Source of the DNA: Akkermansia muciniphila
GTDB lineage: Bacteria > Verrucomicrobiota > Verrucomicrobiia > Verrucomicrobiales > DEV007
DNA: 42,208 nucleotides
Assembly: GCA_945883495.1 (NCBI GenBank)
Contig: CAMCXS010000054.1
Span: forward strand, 1-42,208
Direction of reading: 5' to 3'
Shown here piece after piece: positions 1 through 10,092 of this stretch; the first letter of the stretch is position 1; each line of letters opens with the position of its first letter. The notes beneath the pieces were generated by a model. The model did no database searches. It was not told the DNA's origin and saw only the letters and a program-made list of their open reading frames with translations. Made by a program: the position numbers and the translations under genes.

Positions 1-2
1 TG

Positions 3-1178
<1,176 letters not shown>

Positions 1179-1208
1179 GCGCATCGGCCCTAGCCACCCC
1201 ATCCCATC

Positions 1209-2408
1209 ATGGCCAAGCGAACCATTTCCGGACTCGACGTCCACGGAAAGCGCGTCCTCGTGCGCGTCGATTTCAACGTGCCCCAGGACAAAACCGGCGC
1301 CATCACCGATGACACCCGGATCCGCGCGGCGTTGCCGACCCTGAACGCCCTCGTTTCCGGCGGCGGCAAGGTCATCCTCATGTCCCACTTGGGACGTCCG
1401 GATGGCCAAGCCAAGCCCGAGTATTCGTTGGCCCCGGTCGCGAAGCGCCTTGGTGAGCTGGTCAGCGTGCCCGTGAAGTTCGCGGCGGATTGCGTTGGGC
1501 CCGTGGCGGAAGAGGCCGTGGCATCCTTGGCGCCGGGCGAAATCCTCCTTCTGGAGAACGTCCGCTACTATGCTGGCGAGGAGAAGAACGATCCCGAGTT
1601 CGCCCGCAAGCTCGCCAGCCTTGGCGATGTCTATGTGAACGACGCGTTCGGCACCGCCCACCGGGCGCACGCCTCCACCGCCGGGGTCACCGCCTTTTTG
1701 CCCGTCAGTGTCGCCGGTTTCCTCATTGAGAAGGAACTGGAATACTTAGCCGGGAAGTTGGAAACACCGGCCAAGCCTTTCGTCGTCATCATGGGCGGCA
1801 AGAAGGTCTCCGACAAAATCGAGATCATCACCAGCCTCCTTCCCAAGGCGAACACCTTCCTAATCGGAGGCGCTATGGCCTACACCTTCCTCAAGGCGCA
1901 AGGCTACGAAGTCGGCAAGAGCCTCGTCGAAGCCGATAAACTCGACCTCGCTCTCGATATCCTCAAGAAGGCTGCGGAACACAACGTCCGCTTCCTCCTG
2001 CCCGTCGATTCCCGCCACACCGCCGAATTCAAGGAAGGCGCCGAGACCCAAGTCTGCGCTCCGTTCACCGATGGCGGCTTCATCCCGTCTGACCGGGAAG
2101 GGATCGATATCGGAGATCGCGCGATCGACATCTTCAATGCGGAGATCGCCACGGCCGGCACCATCCTTTGGAACGGGCCGATGGGCGTCTTTGAAATCGA
2201 CGCCTTCGCCAAAGGCACCAAAGCCGTGGCCGAAGCCGTCGCTGCCTCCAGCGCCGTCAGCATCATTGGGGGAGGGGATTCTGTCACCGCGATCAACAAG
2301 TTCGGCCTGGGCGATCGCGTGACCTTCATGTCCACCGGTGGCGGCGCGTCCCTCGAACTGCTCGAAGGCAAAGTGCTTCCCGGCATCGCCGCGCTGCAAG
2401 ACGCGTGA
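1209..2408 (+). CDS. pgk: Phosphoglycerate kinase
   Basis: Transfers phosphate from 1,3-bisphosphoglycerate to ADP, the step after GAPDH in glycolysis. The 399-residue length is typical. Visible family blocks are the N-terminal substrate-binding RVDFNVP, SHLGRP, the ENVRYYAGEE and NDAFGTAHRAHAS blocks, VIMGGKKVSDKIE in the hinge region, and the C-terminal nucleotide-binding WNGPMGVFE and GGGDSVTAI segments. The ATG at 1209 starts the conserved MAKRTISGLDVHGKRVLVRVDFN region. It sits 30 bases behind gap in the same orientation, the usual gap-pgk arrangement. The gene ends facing the 3' end of the export operon on the other strand, with 125 bases between. Confidence 0.97.
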   Translation: MAKRTISGLDVHGKRVLVRVDFNVPQDKTGAITDDTRIRAALPTLNALVSGGGKVILMSHLGRPDGQAKPEYSLAPVAKRLGELVSVPVKFAADCVGPVAEEAVASLAPGEILLLENVRYYAGEEKNDPEFARKLASLGDVYVNDAFGTAHRAHASTAGVTAFLPVSVAGFLIEKELEYLAGKLETPAKPFVVIMGGKKVSDKIEIITSLLPKANTFLIGGAMAYTFLKAQGYEVGKSLVEADKLDLALDILKKAAEHNVRFLLPVDSRHTAEFKEGAETQVCAPFTDGGFIPSDREGIDIGDRAIDIFNAEIATAGTILWNGPMGVFEIDAFAKGTKAVAEAVAASSAVSIIGGGDSVTAINKFGLGDRVTFMSTGGGASLELLEGKVLPGIAALQDA

Positions 2409-2533
2409 CGTTTCAAGCCTCGGCGCGGGTTGATCGCAGATCGTTGATGGAAGACCTCTGGTAAGTGGCGGTGGATTGGGCGGACCGATTTCCTGCTCCT
2501 TAACCCTCAACAATCAACCACCAACCCGCGCGT

Positions 2534-3211
2534 TCACCGCGCCAGGATCTGTCCATCTTCAAATTCCACGATCCGGTCGGCAACGTCCAGAATCCGCGAA
2601 TCGTGGGTCACGAGGAGGATGGGGCAACCGCGCTGGCGCGCCATGTCGCGCAACAGGTGGACGGCTTCTTGGCCACTCTGTTTGTCGAGTGAAGCGGTCG
2701 GTTCGTCCGCCAGCATGAGTTTGGGCTCGTGTACCAGCGCGCGGGCGATGGCGACACGCTGCTTTTGACCGCCCGACAGCGAGGAAGGCCGGTCGTGACG
2801 GCGGGCGCCCAGGCCGACTTGATCGAGCACGGCGTCGGCGCGGCGCAGTTGTTCGGGACGCGGCATGGTGGATTCTTCGCCAAAGGCCATCGCGACGTTT
2901 TCCCGGGCGTTGAGAAAAGGGAGGAGGTTATGCATCTGGAAAATGTAGCCGGCCTCCCGCCGCACGGCGCGGCGCACTTCTTCAGAAGCTCCGGACAGGT
3001 CGCGGCCGAGGACGTGGAGCGAGCCGCTTTGCATGGCGCGCAGCGCTCCGACGAGCGTGAGCAAAGTGGTTTTTCCGGAACCCGAAGGGCCCGTGAGGAT
3101 TACGATTTCTCCCGGGCGGATCTCGAAGTTCACATCTCGCAAGACGGCGCGACGGGCGGCCCCTTCGCCGAAGGCAAATTGCAGGTGGCGGGCGGTAACG
3201 ATCGGTTCCAT
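2534..3211 (-). CDS. ABC transporter ATP-binding protein, DevA-like
   Basis: ATPase subunit of an ABC exporter, cytoplasmic face of the inner membrane. The 225-residue protein carries Walker A GPSGSGKT (41-48), Q-loop region FQMHNLLPF (91-99), signature LSGGQ (145-149) and Walker B LMLADE (165-170) with D-loop ASLD. Wording such as YIFQMHNLLPFLNARENV is typical of the DevA branch of the MacB/LolD group. It is the last of four genes (TetR, DevB-like, DevC-like, DevA-like), 9 bases after the permease stop. The substrate is unknown: DevBCA in heterocyst-forming cyanobacteria exports glycolipids, but this bacterium need not. No TolC partner is in the window. Confidence 0.93.
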   Translation of the reverse strand: MEPIVTARHLQFAFGEGAARRAVLRDVNFEIRPGEIVILTGPSGSGKTTLLTLVGALRAMQSGSLHVLGRDLSGASEEVRRAVRREAGYIFQMHNLLPFLNARENVAMAFGEESTMPRPEQLRRADAVLDQVGLGARRHDRPSSLSGGQKQRVAIARALVHEPKLMLADEPTASLDKQSGQEAVHLLRDMARQRGCPILLVTHDSRILDVADRIVEFEDGQILAR

Positions 3212-3220
3212 GGGAGTCGC

Positions 3221-4381
3221 TCAAAAGACATCGGCGGGATCGGCGGCTTGGAGGCGGCGCACGGCCAGCAACGCGGAGCCAAAGCACATCGCCAACGTGA
3301 GGAAGAAAACACCGCCGAGACGATCCAGGCCCAAATGCATCGGCAGGAAGGCAACATCGCCGACGATTTTATATAAACCCAACGACAACGCCACGCCGGG
3401 AACAAATCCCATCACGGCCAAGATCAATGCGGCGGCCCCCACCAGCAGCACGAGAAACCGATGCGAATAGCCGATCGCCTTGAGCGTTGCGTATTCACTC
3501 AGATGGTTGGCGATCTCGGTGTAAAGCACCTGATACACAATGACCACGCCGACGATCAATCCCATTATCACGCCCAGGGAGAAAATCGCGCCAATCGGGG
3601 AGTTGTTTTCCCAATAGGCGCGTTCGACGCCGACAAACTCCGCGTGCGTGAGAACGCGCACCTCTTCCGGCAAGCGGGCGCGAATGGCATCCCGGACCGC
3701 AAGGACATCGGCCCCCGGCCGTAGCGCGAGAATTCCGATATCTGGCCCCGCGAACGTTCGTTCCCGGAAGATGCGCATGAAGGTCGCCTCGTTGGTGATC
3801 ACATTCCCATCCGCGGTGAAACCAACTCCTAGAGCAAACGTGCCGACGGCGTTGACTTTGCGGTCGCTGAGTTGCACCGGGATTTCCGAAGAGTTCCGCA
3901 ATGCGCCCTTGATATCGCCGAACTCCGGCCGGGAGCGTTCGTCGAACAAGAGAGTGTCGTCCCGTTTGAGCAGCGGCAGGCCTTCCCGGAGTCCGGAGAA
4001 GTTCAATGCACAATTCCCAGGATCGATCCCGAAGACAAACATCGCCCGCCGGGTTGCATTCCACGGATTTTTCCAGGATCCGGTGCCCACGTAAATCGGA
4101 CTGGCCTGGGCCACTCCGTCGACGGCGAGCGCTTGATAGAGCCTTGCTCTAGGGAAGGCGTGCGTCTGCATCAAGGTATCCGTATTCCGGTGAATGAGAA
4201 AGATGTCCCCGGTCAGACCCGCCTGGACGGCCGTGGCGCTATCAAAGAGCGCGCCTTTGAAACCAAGTTGGGCAAAGATCAGGACGCAGGCGAAGACCAC
4301 TCCGGAGACGCCGGTGGCAAGCTTGGCGGGGTGCTGGGCCAATTGACTCCAGGCAAGGCGAAATGGGACACTCAGGTTCAT
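3221..4381 (-). CDS. ABC transporter permease, DevC-like
   Basis: Inner-membrane permease of the exporter, 386 residues. Layout matches the MacB/FtsX-type fold: one membrane span near residues 20-42, a large periplasmic domain, then three spans in the C-terminal third (around SLGVIMGLIVGVVIVYQVLY, LVLLVGAAALILAVMGFVPG and the region before the end). The region YTEIANHLSEYATLKAIGY is the conserved cytoplasmic coupling segment of this family. The start overlaps the stop of the DevB-like gene by four bases (ATGA), which indicates translational coupling. The DevA-like ATPase follows directly. Substrate unknown. Confidence 0.92.
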   Translation of the reverse strand: MNLSVPFRLAWSQLAQHPAKLATGVSGVVFACVLIFAQLGFKGALFDSATAVQAGLTGDIFLIHRNTDTLMQTHAFPRARLYQALAVDGVAQASPIYVGTGSWKNPWNATRRAMFVFGIDPGNCALNFSGLREGLPLLKRDDTLLFDERSRPEFGDIKGALRNSSEIPVQLSDRKVNAVGTFALGVGFTADGNVITNEATFMRIFRERTFAGPDIGILALRPGADVLAVRDAIRARLPEEVRVLTHAEFVGVERAYWENNSPIGAIFSLGVIMGLIVGVVIVYQVLYTEIANHLSEYATLKAIGYSHRFLVLLVGAAALILAVMGFVPGVALSLGLYKIVGDVAFLPMHLGLDRLGGVFFLTLAMCFGSALLAVRRLQAADPADVF

Positions 4382-5418
4382 CGTTCCGCGACCACGACTT
4401 GCACTTGCCGGTTCGTCATGCGTTCAACTTGGCGCGAGCCCTCGGCGTCGAGCAACAGGCGCACTTCCACCACCCGGCTGTCGATATCGGCCACCGGATC
4501 GGTGCCATGAACATCTTTCTTCTTCACCATCCACCCGACCTCCGCGACAGTCGCGGGCAGGCGGTTATTCAGCCCTGGGACGATGACTTCGGCCGTTTGC
4601 CCCGCCTTCAGTCCCGAGGCGTCCGTTTCGTAAATCTCCGCGACGACGTGCATCGCGGACAGGTCCGCCAGTTCAAGCACTCCCTTGGCATCGGCCGCCT
4701 CGCCCGGCCAAACATCGATCCGCAACACGGTGCCGGAGATCGGGGCGCGAATTTCTTGGATGGTGACTTCGGAGCGAGCGGTTTCCAGGCTGGCGCGAGC
4801 TTCGGCCACGGCGGCTTCGGCGACCTTGACATCGACCTCGCGAACTTCGGCCACGGCATCCCGTTCCTGCTGAGCGGCGCTCCATTCCGCCAGAGCGACT
4901 TCGAGCGCGGTGGCGTTGGCTTCGGCCTCGGCGGTGGCGAGGGCGTTTTGGGAGAGAAGGCGCTGGCTACGTTCGGAATCGCGCCGAGCTTTGGCCGCGC
5001 TGGCGGCGGCGCGGATTTCGCGAGCTTCGGCGGCGAGCAGTTCGCCGTTCTTGGGGCCGGCTTTGACGCGGGCGAGTTCGGCCGTGGCGCGCTCGATGGC
5101 AGCCTCGGCGGCACGGACTGAGGCCGTCGCTTTGGCGTGACCAGCGAACCAGCCGAGGAGCTCGCCTTGTTCCACTTCGTCGCCTTCCCTTACCGTTAAC
5201 ACTTCCAGCCTGGGATTGGAAAGGAAATCGGGTGGGGCGACACGCCGGACGCGGGATGCTGGTTCTACCCGGCCGAGAGCGGAGGCCCCCCTCAGACTTG
5301 GAGCCTTCGGTTCGGTAGGCGGGGCGGGGTTGATCTCGCGGGTGGCGAGCAATTGCCAGCTTCCGAGCGCGGAGGCGAGGCCGATGCCCACGAGGAGGTA
5401 GCGGAGGGGAGCATTCAT
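4378..5418 (-). CDS. HlyD-family membrane fusion protein, DevB-like
   Basis: Periplasmic adaptor that would join the DevC/DevA-like pump to an outer-membrane channel. The 346-residue protein has an N-terminal membrane anchor (LRYLLVGIGLASALGSW), a first lipoyl half (LTVREGDEVEQGELLGWF), a long Ala/Glu/Arg-rich helical hairpin of roughly 140 residues, and a second lipoyl half (IQEIRAPISGTVLRI) followed by a beta-barrel. The frame is open upstream to 5505, but that stretch overlaps the repressor gene; the ATG at 5416-5418 gives a proper signal anchor and overlaps the TetR stop as ATGA. Both of its ends show four-base ATGA overlaps, so the operon is tightly coupled. Confidence 0.92.
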   Translation of the reverse strand: MNAPLRYLLVGIGLASALGSWQLLATREINPAPPTEPKAPSLRGASALGRVEPASRVRRVAPPDFLSNPRLEVLTVREGDEVEQGELLGWFAGHAKATASVRAAEAAIERATAELARVKAGPKNGELLAAEAREIRAAASAAKARRDSERSQRLLSQNALATAEAEANATALEVALAEWSAAQQERDAVAEVREVDVKVAEAAVAEARASLETARSEVTIQEIRAPISGTVLRIDVWPGEAADAKGVLELADLSAMHVVAEIYETDASGLKAGQTAEVIVPGLNNRLPATVAEVGWMVKKKDVHGTDPVADIDSRVVEVRLLLDAEGSRQVERMTNRQVQVVVAER

Positions 5419-5981
5419 TTGGTGGTGGAGGCGAGCTTTTGTAGAACCGCGATCGCATCGCGGAGGGAGCCGGGGGAGGGGCTGTAGAGGCCGAAGAGAT
5501 TCCAAAAAGTCAGACCATCAAGGGCGGCGGCGATCACCAAGGGGACGCCGGGAGCCAATCCATCCTCGTCGATCTTGCTCATCCATTCCGAGAATGCGTG
5601 GCGCAAGGGGGCGAGCAATTCCGGATTGCTCCCGGCGGCTCCGAGAAGGGCAGCGCCCAAGCGTTCGCGCTCAGCGAGGGCGTCTCCCGTGCGGCACTGA
5701 CTCTCGGCAATCATGGCGCGGACGGCGCGTCCTGGTCCTTCCGGCTCGGCGTCGTAGGCCCGCTGCAAATCGACTTCAATGCTGGCCACGATCTTTTCCA
5801 CGAGAGCAACGATGAGCGCTTCCTTGGAGGCAAAATGATAGAGGAGTCCTCCCTTACTGACGCCCGCGGAGGCGGCCACGGCGTCGAGCGTGAGATTGGC
5901 GACACCTTTTTCGAGGATGACGGATTCGGCGGCGGCGAGGATCTTCTCGCGGGAGGCTTGGGCACGTTGTTCCTTGGTCAC
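5415..5981 (-). CDS. TetR/AcrR-family repressor of the export operon
   Basis: Local transcriptional repressor, 188 residues. The N-terminal helix-turn-helix is typical of TetR: REKILAAAESVILEKG, then LTLDAVAASAGVSKGGLLYHF and SKEALI. The C-terminal part is an all-helical ligand domain of unknown specificity. The start is a GTG; no in-frame ATG gives a better N-terminus. It is the first gene of the devBCA-like operon, and a perfect inverted repeat lies only five bases upstream of the GTG. I infer autoregulation and control of the exporter by the same site. The ligand is presumably a compound the pump removes, but nothing in the sequence names it. Confidence 0.93.
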   Translation of the reverse strand: MTKEQRAQASREKILAAAESVILEKGVANLTLDAVAASAGVSKGGLLYHFASKEALIVALVEKIVASIEVDLQRAYDAEPEGPGRAVRAMIAESQCRTGDALAERERLGAALLGAAGSNPELLAPLRHAFSEWMSKIDEDGLAPGVPLVIAAALDGLTFWNLFGLYSPSPGSLRDAIAVLQKLASTTK

Positions 5982-5986
5982 GAGTC

Positions 5987-6016
5987 ATTGCTAAACCGTC
6001 TGGACGGTTTAGCAAT
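5987..6016. promoter_or_regulatory. TetR-type operator, perfect inverted repeat
   Basis: Two perfect 14-base arms, ATTGCTAAACCGTC and its reverse complement, separated by TG. It lies between the divergent TetR operon and the FHA gene, ending five bases from the repressor GTG. Size and placement fit a TetR dimer site. Because it covers the place where a ribosome site would be, the operon mRNA probably starts within or next to the operator and has little or no leader. It could also affect the FHA gene, whose start is 86 bases away. Confidence 0.85.
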
Positions 6017-6102
6017 AGAATTCTTTTCAAGCGTTCGGCCGCGTTTTGGCTTGTCATCGGACCCGGAATTTGGTGCGAATACGTGGTGAAGAGTCGCAAG
6101 GG

Positions 6103-6966
6103 ATGCCCACCTTGATCCTCAACCTCCCCGAGGGCGAAACCACTGCCTTGACGGTGGAAGGAGAGATCGTGACCTTGGGTCGGGCGCGCCATAACAATCT
6201 TTGTATTCCCGAGCGCCATGTTTCTTCGGTCCACGCTGAGTTCCGCCGCCGTCCGGACGGGGCTTACGAAGTGATTGACCTTGGCTCGCTCAACGGGACT
6301 TATGTCAACGGAGTGAGAATCACCGAACGCTTCGGCCTCCATGAAGGGGACCGGATTGTGTTTGGGGTGATCGAGGGCAAATTCTTCAACGCCCGGCCGA
6401 ATGCCGAAGATCACCAATTGACCCGCGGGCTGGAGATTGATTTCCTCAGGGCGGCTGAGGTGATCCGCGCGAACCCAGAGGTGGCCCAGGCTGCGGCGGA
6501 GTTGCAACGGAAGATCGAGGGAGCGAGTGGCAAGTCCCAGGGCCAGGCTCCCGCTCCGGTTCCATCTCCAATTCCGGTGGCGCGTCCCGCCCCGGTCCCT
6601 GGTCCGCCCCAACTTCCGCTTCAGGCGCCGGCTCCAATGCGCAACCCTACCATTCAACTGGTCACCCCAAGCCGGACGGGGCGGCAGCGGCAGGTCATTC
6701 TTGAGGTTCAAGAGCCTGGACCCGCCATGCCTCCACCTCCCTCGGCCGGAGCTGCTCCCGATGCCTTTTTGCCTGCGGCACACCCTCCAGATTCACCCCA
6801 GGGGGGAGCGCCCGGATCTCCATTTTCCGTGGCGCCACCGGAGAATCGAAGCAGCCATGGCCAGATGTCCTCGCCGATGCCGAATCGTCAGGTGCCCCCG
6901 GCCCGGAAGACGCCTTGGGGAGGTCTGTTGGGGCAGCAGAGGAAGCAGGGAACGGACGATGCCTGA
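6103..6966 (+). CDS. FHA-domain protein with proline-rich tail
   Basis: Predicted phosphothreonine-binding protein of 287 residues. The FHA domain occupies about residues 5-95 and shows the family signature in order: LGRARHNNLCIP, RHVSSVHAEF, and DLGSLNGTYVNGVRI. After a short helical segment (residues about 105-145) the rest is Pro/Ala/Gln-rich and looks disordered, with no second domain that I recognise. The frame is open to 6046, but the FHA homology starts at MPTLILNLPEGE, so the ATG at 6103 is chosen; AAGGG sits directly in front of it. No kinase or phosphatase is adjacent, so the partner is unknown. Confidence 0.85.
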   Translation: MPTLILNLPEGETTALTVEGEIVTLGRARHNNLCIPERHVSSVHAEFRRRPDGAYEVIDLGSLNGTYVNGVRITERFGLHEGDRIVFGVIEGKFFNARPNAEDHQLTRGLEIDFLRAAEVIRANPEVAQAAAELQRKIEGASGKSQGQAPAPVPSPIPVARPAPVPGPPQLPLQAPAPMRNPTIQLVTPSRTGRQRQVILEVQEPGPAMPPPPSAGAAPDAFLPAAHPPDSPQGGAPGSPFSVAPPENRSSHGQMSSPMPNRQVPPARKTPWGGLLGQQRKQGTDDA

Positions 6967-7042
6967 GAAGGTACGAATGCTTGGCGAGCCCATGCGGCAC
7001 ACATGGCATGCAAGCAGCAAGCTCGATGGGTTCCTGTTCTTG

Positions 7043-7897
7043 TCACCCAAGTTCAAACGACGTCACTCCGTAGATTTGGTTCCAGGGTAACACTGGGGCC
7101 TGACCGTAATACATCCGCGCACAGCCGAAAACATCCGTCATTCCGTGCCTCACGGCCAAAGCCCGGGCTCCGGCATGGTTCTCCGGCGTATCCAAGAAGA
7201 TCAGCTCCCCAGCGGCATGATCAGACAACGCTTGAAACAAGTCCTCCGCCGCCTCTGGGGTCTTCGCGAAGAGTGGCCCAATCTTGAACCCTTCCTGGCA
7301 CGGGCGGATCACGCCCATCCCGCTTAGCCGTTCCTGTTTACCGTCCCAGATTCCCAGCGCCAGCCCGCCCTCGGGTGCAATCCAGCATCGCAGAAAGGCC
7401 GGTCGAGCAAAGCCAAAATGCTGCCGGTCCCATTCCGCCACGGCCGCCCAGGGCACTTCGGATAACTCGCAGATTGAATCCGCCACCTCACCGCGTCGTC
7501 CACGTCCAGCCATCCGCAGATTGCGATGGGCAAATCCGAAGCCCCCCTTTGCATAGAACGGTTGCATGGCGAACACCCCGTCCATGCCGATGGACGCTCC
7601 CGGCCTTAGTCGACCCAGGAGAGTATCCCGCCGCCAAAGCCAAAACTGCCTTCCGATTCCCTGCCCTCGGAGATCTGGCCGCACCATGAAGAATCCCATG
7701 TAACCGAACCATCCATCGTAGGAGACGATTGATCCGGTTGCGATCAGTTCCCCGTTCCATTCTGCTCCGGCAAATCCCTCCGGATCAGCCGCCCAAAAGG
7801 CCTCCGCGTCGTGCTTTCCGGGATTCCAGCCCTCCGAGGTGGCCCAAGTGATCGCGAGGTCCAATTCGGCCCGGGCGAGTTGGCGATAAGTGATCAT
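7043..7897 (-). CDS. GNAT-family N-acetyltransferase, YitH-like
   Basis: Predicted acetyl-CoA-dependent N-acetyltransferase, about 284 residues. Motif A, MVRPDLRGQGIGRQFW, contains the R/Q-x-x-G-x-G acetyl-CoA pyrophosphate loop. Upstream is the usual strand pair (GELIATGSIVSYDGWFGYMGFF). The C-terminal half (from about residue 140) resembles the second GNAT-like domain found in YitH-type proteins, with strands such as GLALGIWDG and a final segment HAGARALAVRHGMTDVFG. The start is uncertain: an ATG at 7912 would add five residues, but MITYRQLARAEL is a more typical GNAT N-terminus. Substrate unknown. It stands alone between an FHA gene and a secreted protein gene. Confidence 0.85.
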   Translation of the reverse strand: MITYRQLARAELDLAITWATSEGWNPGKHDAEAFWAADPEGFAGAEWNGELIATGSIVSYDGWFGYMGFFMVRPDLRGQGIGRQFWLWRRDTLLGRLRPGASIGMDGVFAMQPFYAKGGFGFAHRNLRMAGRGRRGEVADSICELSEVPWAAVAEWDRQHFGFARPAFLRCWIAPEGGLALGIWDGKQERLSGMGVIRPCQEGFKIGPLFAKTPEAAEDLFQALSDHAAGELIFLDTPENHAGARALAVRHGMTDVFGCARMYYGQAPVLPWNQIYGVTSFELG

Positions 7898-8111
7898 AAA
7901 GGCGCGAATCATGGCGTCGTTGCTTCTAGCTCGCCTTTGATTTCTTCGCTCGACTTGGATTCGCAGGCCGCGCGCAAGCTTTCGGGAGCTCTAGGAGGCT
8001 GGCTTCCGCGTGCCGGAGAAGGGTGGGAAACTCTGGTGCAAATAAGCCTGCTTCCGGGAATGACCCACCACGGAATAGAAGGGACACCCTGAGAATCGTG
8101 TGTCTTTGGGG

Positions 8112-8978
8112 CTACTGGATGAGAGAAAGCATGACGGAAGCGAACTTTTTGGGGACCCACATAAGAACCCATTCACGGGATCCTGGAGGGTATTTATCGT
8201 CGATCAATTCGCTCTGCAGCAAGAGCACGTTACCGGGGACCTCAATGGCGGTTTCCGACACGACAATTCGGGTATTCGTGTGCACTAAATGGGCAATGCT
8301 GTAGGAGGGTTTGCCCTTCTTGCGGTCCAAGAGAAAATTAAAGTAGTGCCAATCGAACGAGTGGTTCCCCATCTGGACATAGCGCGGAGTGTTGTTGAGA
8401 AGCTGGATGGCCACCACTTGTTTGGCGGCATCCGTCACGATGCTAATGTGCCGGTAACCCTTAATGAATTCGAAATCGTAATTGTAGTAGTAGATACTCC
8501 GGTAGGGGAATCCTTGCGTGCTGACCTGGACCCTGGTTTCGAAAGGGGTATCTCCCTTGAACAGGGTCGCCTTGGCGGTCTCCAAATCGTCCAAATAGTG
8601 GACACCCCGGAAAATCTCGATCTCGGGATCGCGAGTCAAGTCCACGACGGGAGTGACATGTTTCGCTAGCACCCGCTTGAGGTCCTCGCCTTTGACCTTA
8701 GCGTCCCAGCCGTTCACGAATGTCAAACCTTCGGGCTTCGGAGGGTTGACCAGGAATTCGATATCCGCATCCGACAGAGCTTGGAGGGGCAGCTTGACCT
8801 GCTTGCCGCCCGTCATTCGCAGTGTCACCATGGAGCGCTGTTTGTCGAACAAGGCAAGCTCCGCTTGGATTGAGTTGCCCTGCTTGCTGGTCCAAGTGCG
8901 CTGCTGGCCGAATGCCACGCTCACCGCGCACGAAGACAACGCCAACCAAATCCCGATTTTGAGCAAGTTCCTTTTCAT
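8112..8978 (-). CDS. Secreted SHD1-like domain protein of unknown function
   Basis: A 288-residue exported protein. An N-terminal signal peptide (KIGIWLALSSCAVSVAFGQ) is followed by an SHD1-like segment, RTWTSKQGNSIQAEL through LSDADIEFL, a module common in exported Planctomycetes and Verrucomicrobia proteins. The remaining 190 residues (strands and aromatics such as YRSIYYYNYDFEFIKGYRH, then HLVHTNTRIVVSE) match no family I recognise. An in-frame GTG two codons upstream is possible, but the ATG at 8978 starts directly at the positively charged MKRN of the signal peptide. It may share a transcript with the PstS-like gene upstream, across an 85-base gap. Confidence 0.75.
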   Translation of the reverse strand: MKRNLLKIGIWLALSSCAVSVAFGQQRTWTSKQGNSIQAELALFDKQRSMVTLRMTGGKQVKLPLQALSDADIEFLVNPPKPEGLTFVNGWDAKVKGEDLKRVLAKHVTPVVDLTRDPEIEIFRGVHYLDDLETAKATLFKGDTPFETRVQVSTQGFPYRSIYYYNYDFEFIKGYRHISIVTDAAKQVVAIQLLNNTPRYVQMGNHSFDWHYFNFLLDRKKGKPSYSIAHLVHTNTRIVVSETAIEVPGNVLLLQSELIDDKYPPGSREWVLMWVPKKFASVMLSLIQ

Positions 8979-9063
8979 GGCCACTACGCAGAAAAGCCGA
9001 ACGCCTGAGCATCGTCAAGGATTCTTCCTCTTGCGGGTGTGGCGCATTGGGATGATTGGTGCG

Positions 9064-10092
9064 TCAGCGCGGCTGCCGATTGATCATATCGTAGACGCTC
9101 AAGCCAATCTCAGGACTTCCGTAAAAGCGGGTGCCAGTTTTCTTGGTTTCCAGCCCGGCGATCGAACGGGCATATGAAATCTTGGGCAGAGCCAAATAGT
9201 GAACTTGGCCCACATAGGTGTCGGCGTTGATCAGGAAAAACTGAAGGAAGTCTTTCAGATGGGGCTTGGCCTCAAGCGAAGTCAGATTGACATAGAGGAA
9301 CAAGGGCCGTCCAAACGGCATATAGGAGCCGCGGAGCACTGCCTCCTCGGAAGGGTAGGTGGTCGGGGCCCCCTGCACCGGCTGACCACGGATCGCGTCG
9401 TAATCCCACTGGACCGACAGTGCCCGCAATTTCTTCCCTTCTTTCATAAAGTAGGCATACGGGATGAACCCGAGAGCGCCTGGGGTCTGTCCAATCCCTT
9501 GGATCAGCTCATCGTCGTTCTCGCTTCCCACATAGTCCGAGCGCAGTCCCACCGTCTTGCCGGCCACTACTTCTTGAAAATAGTCGTAGGTTCCAGAATC
9601 ACGACCGGCCCCAAAGAGCTTAATGGGAGTGTTGGGCCACTCCGGACGGACTTGGTTCCACGTGGTGATCTTCCCTTCGGCGCTTCGCTCCCACATCGTC
9701 TTCAATTCCGAAACCCGGATGGACTCGACCCAAGTGGCCTCAGGGTGCACCGCGATCGTCAGGGCATCGTAAGCGATCGGAATCTCGAGATAGCGGATGT
9801 CGTATTCCTTGGTTACTTTGATCTCCTCGCGTTTGATTGGCCGGGAGGCCCCCGCGACATCAATCTCCGCCGCCACAAACTTTCGAAATCCGGCCGATGT
9901 GCCGGAGAACTCGACCTTCATCACGACATCGCGATCCATCTGACGCTGAAACTCGTCGGTGGCGATCTTCACCACCGGGTGAACGGTGCTGGAGCCGTCG
10001 ATGAGGATATACCTCTTCTGGGCTTGTGCGACAGGCGAAGTCGCCAGGGCGGCGACGAGCAGAAAGGCGAAGAGGAGGTTTGGATTGCGCAT
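9064..10092 (-). CDS. PstS-like periplasmic phosphate-binding protein
   Basis: Exported substrate-binding protein of 342 residues. Signal peptide residues 1-25 (LFAFLLVAALATSPVAQAQ). Binding-loop motifs of the PstS family are visible: DGSSTVHPV near residues 33-41, FSGTSAGFRKF near 62-72, and the anion-binding GAGRDSGTYDYF near 160-171. The interdomain and C-terminal region PGALGFIPYAYF also fits. No PstCAB permease, PhoU or PhoBR is nearby, so this is an orphan binding protein. It could serve a distant Pst system or act in phosphate or another oxyanion's sensing; the sequence cannot decide. Confidence 0.88.
   Translation of the reverse strand: MRNPNLLFAFLLVAALATSPVAQAQKRYILIDGSSTVHPVVKIATDEFQRQMDRDVVMKVEFSGTSAGFRKFVAAEIDVAGASRPIKREEIKVTKEYDIRYLEIPIAYDALTIAVHPEATWVESIRVSELKTMWERSAEGKITTWNQVRPEWPNTPIKLFGAGRDSGTYDYFQEVVAGKTVGLRSDYVGSENDDELIQGIGQTPGALGFIPYAYFMKEGKKLRALSVQWDYDAIRGQPVQGAPTTYPSEEAVLRGSYMPFGRPLFLYVNLTSLEAKPHLKDFLQFFLINADTYVGQVHYLALPKISYARSIAGLETKKTGTRFYGSPEIGLSVYDMINRQPR

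Noticed and set aside
2423-2531. Terminator between pgk and the DevA-like gene (GCGCGGGTTG with its complement)
   Set aside because: The 10-base arms are 89 bases apart and no T run follows, so it is not a credible intrinsic terminator.
9064-10092. A full phosphate-uptake (pst) operon around the PstS-like gene
   Set aside because: No permease, ATPase or PhoU gene lies on either side.
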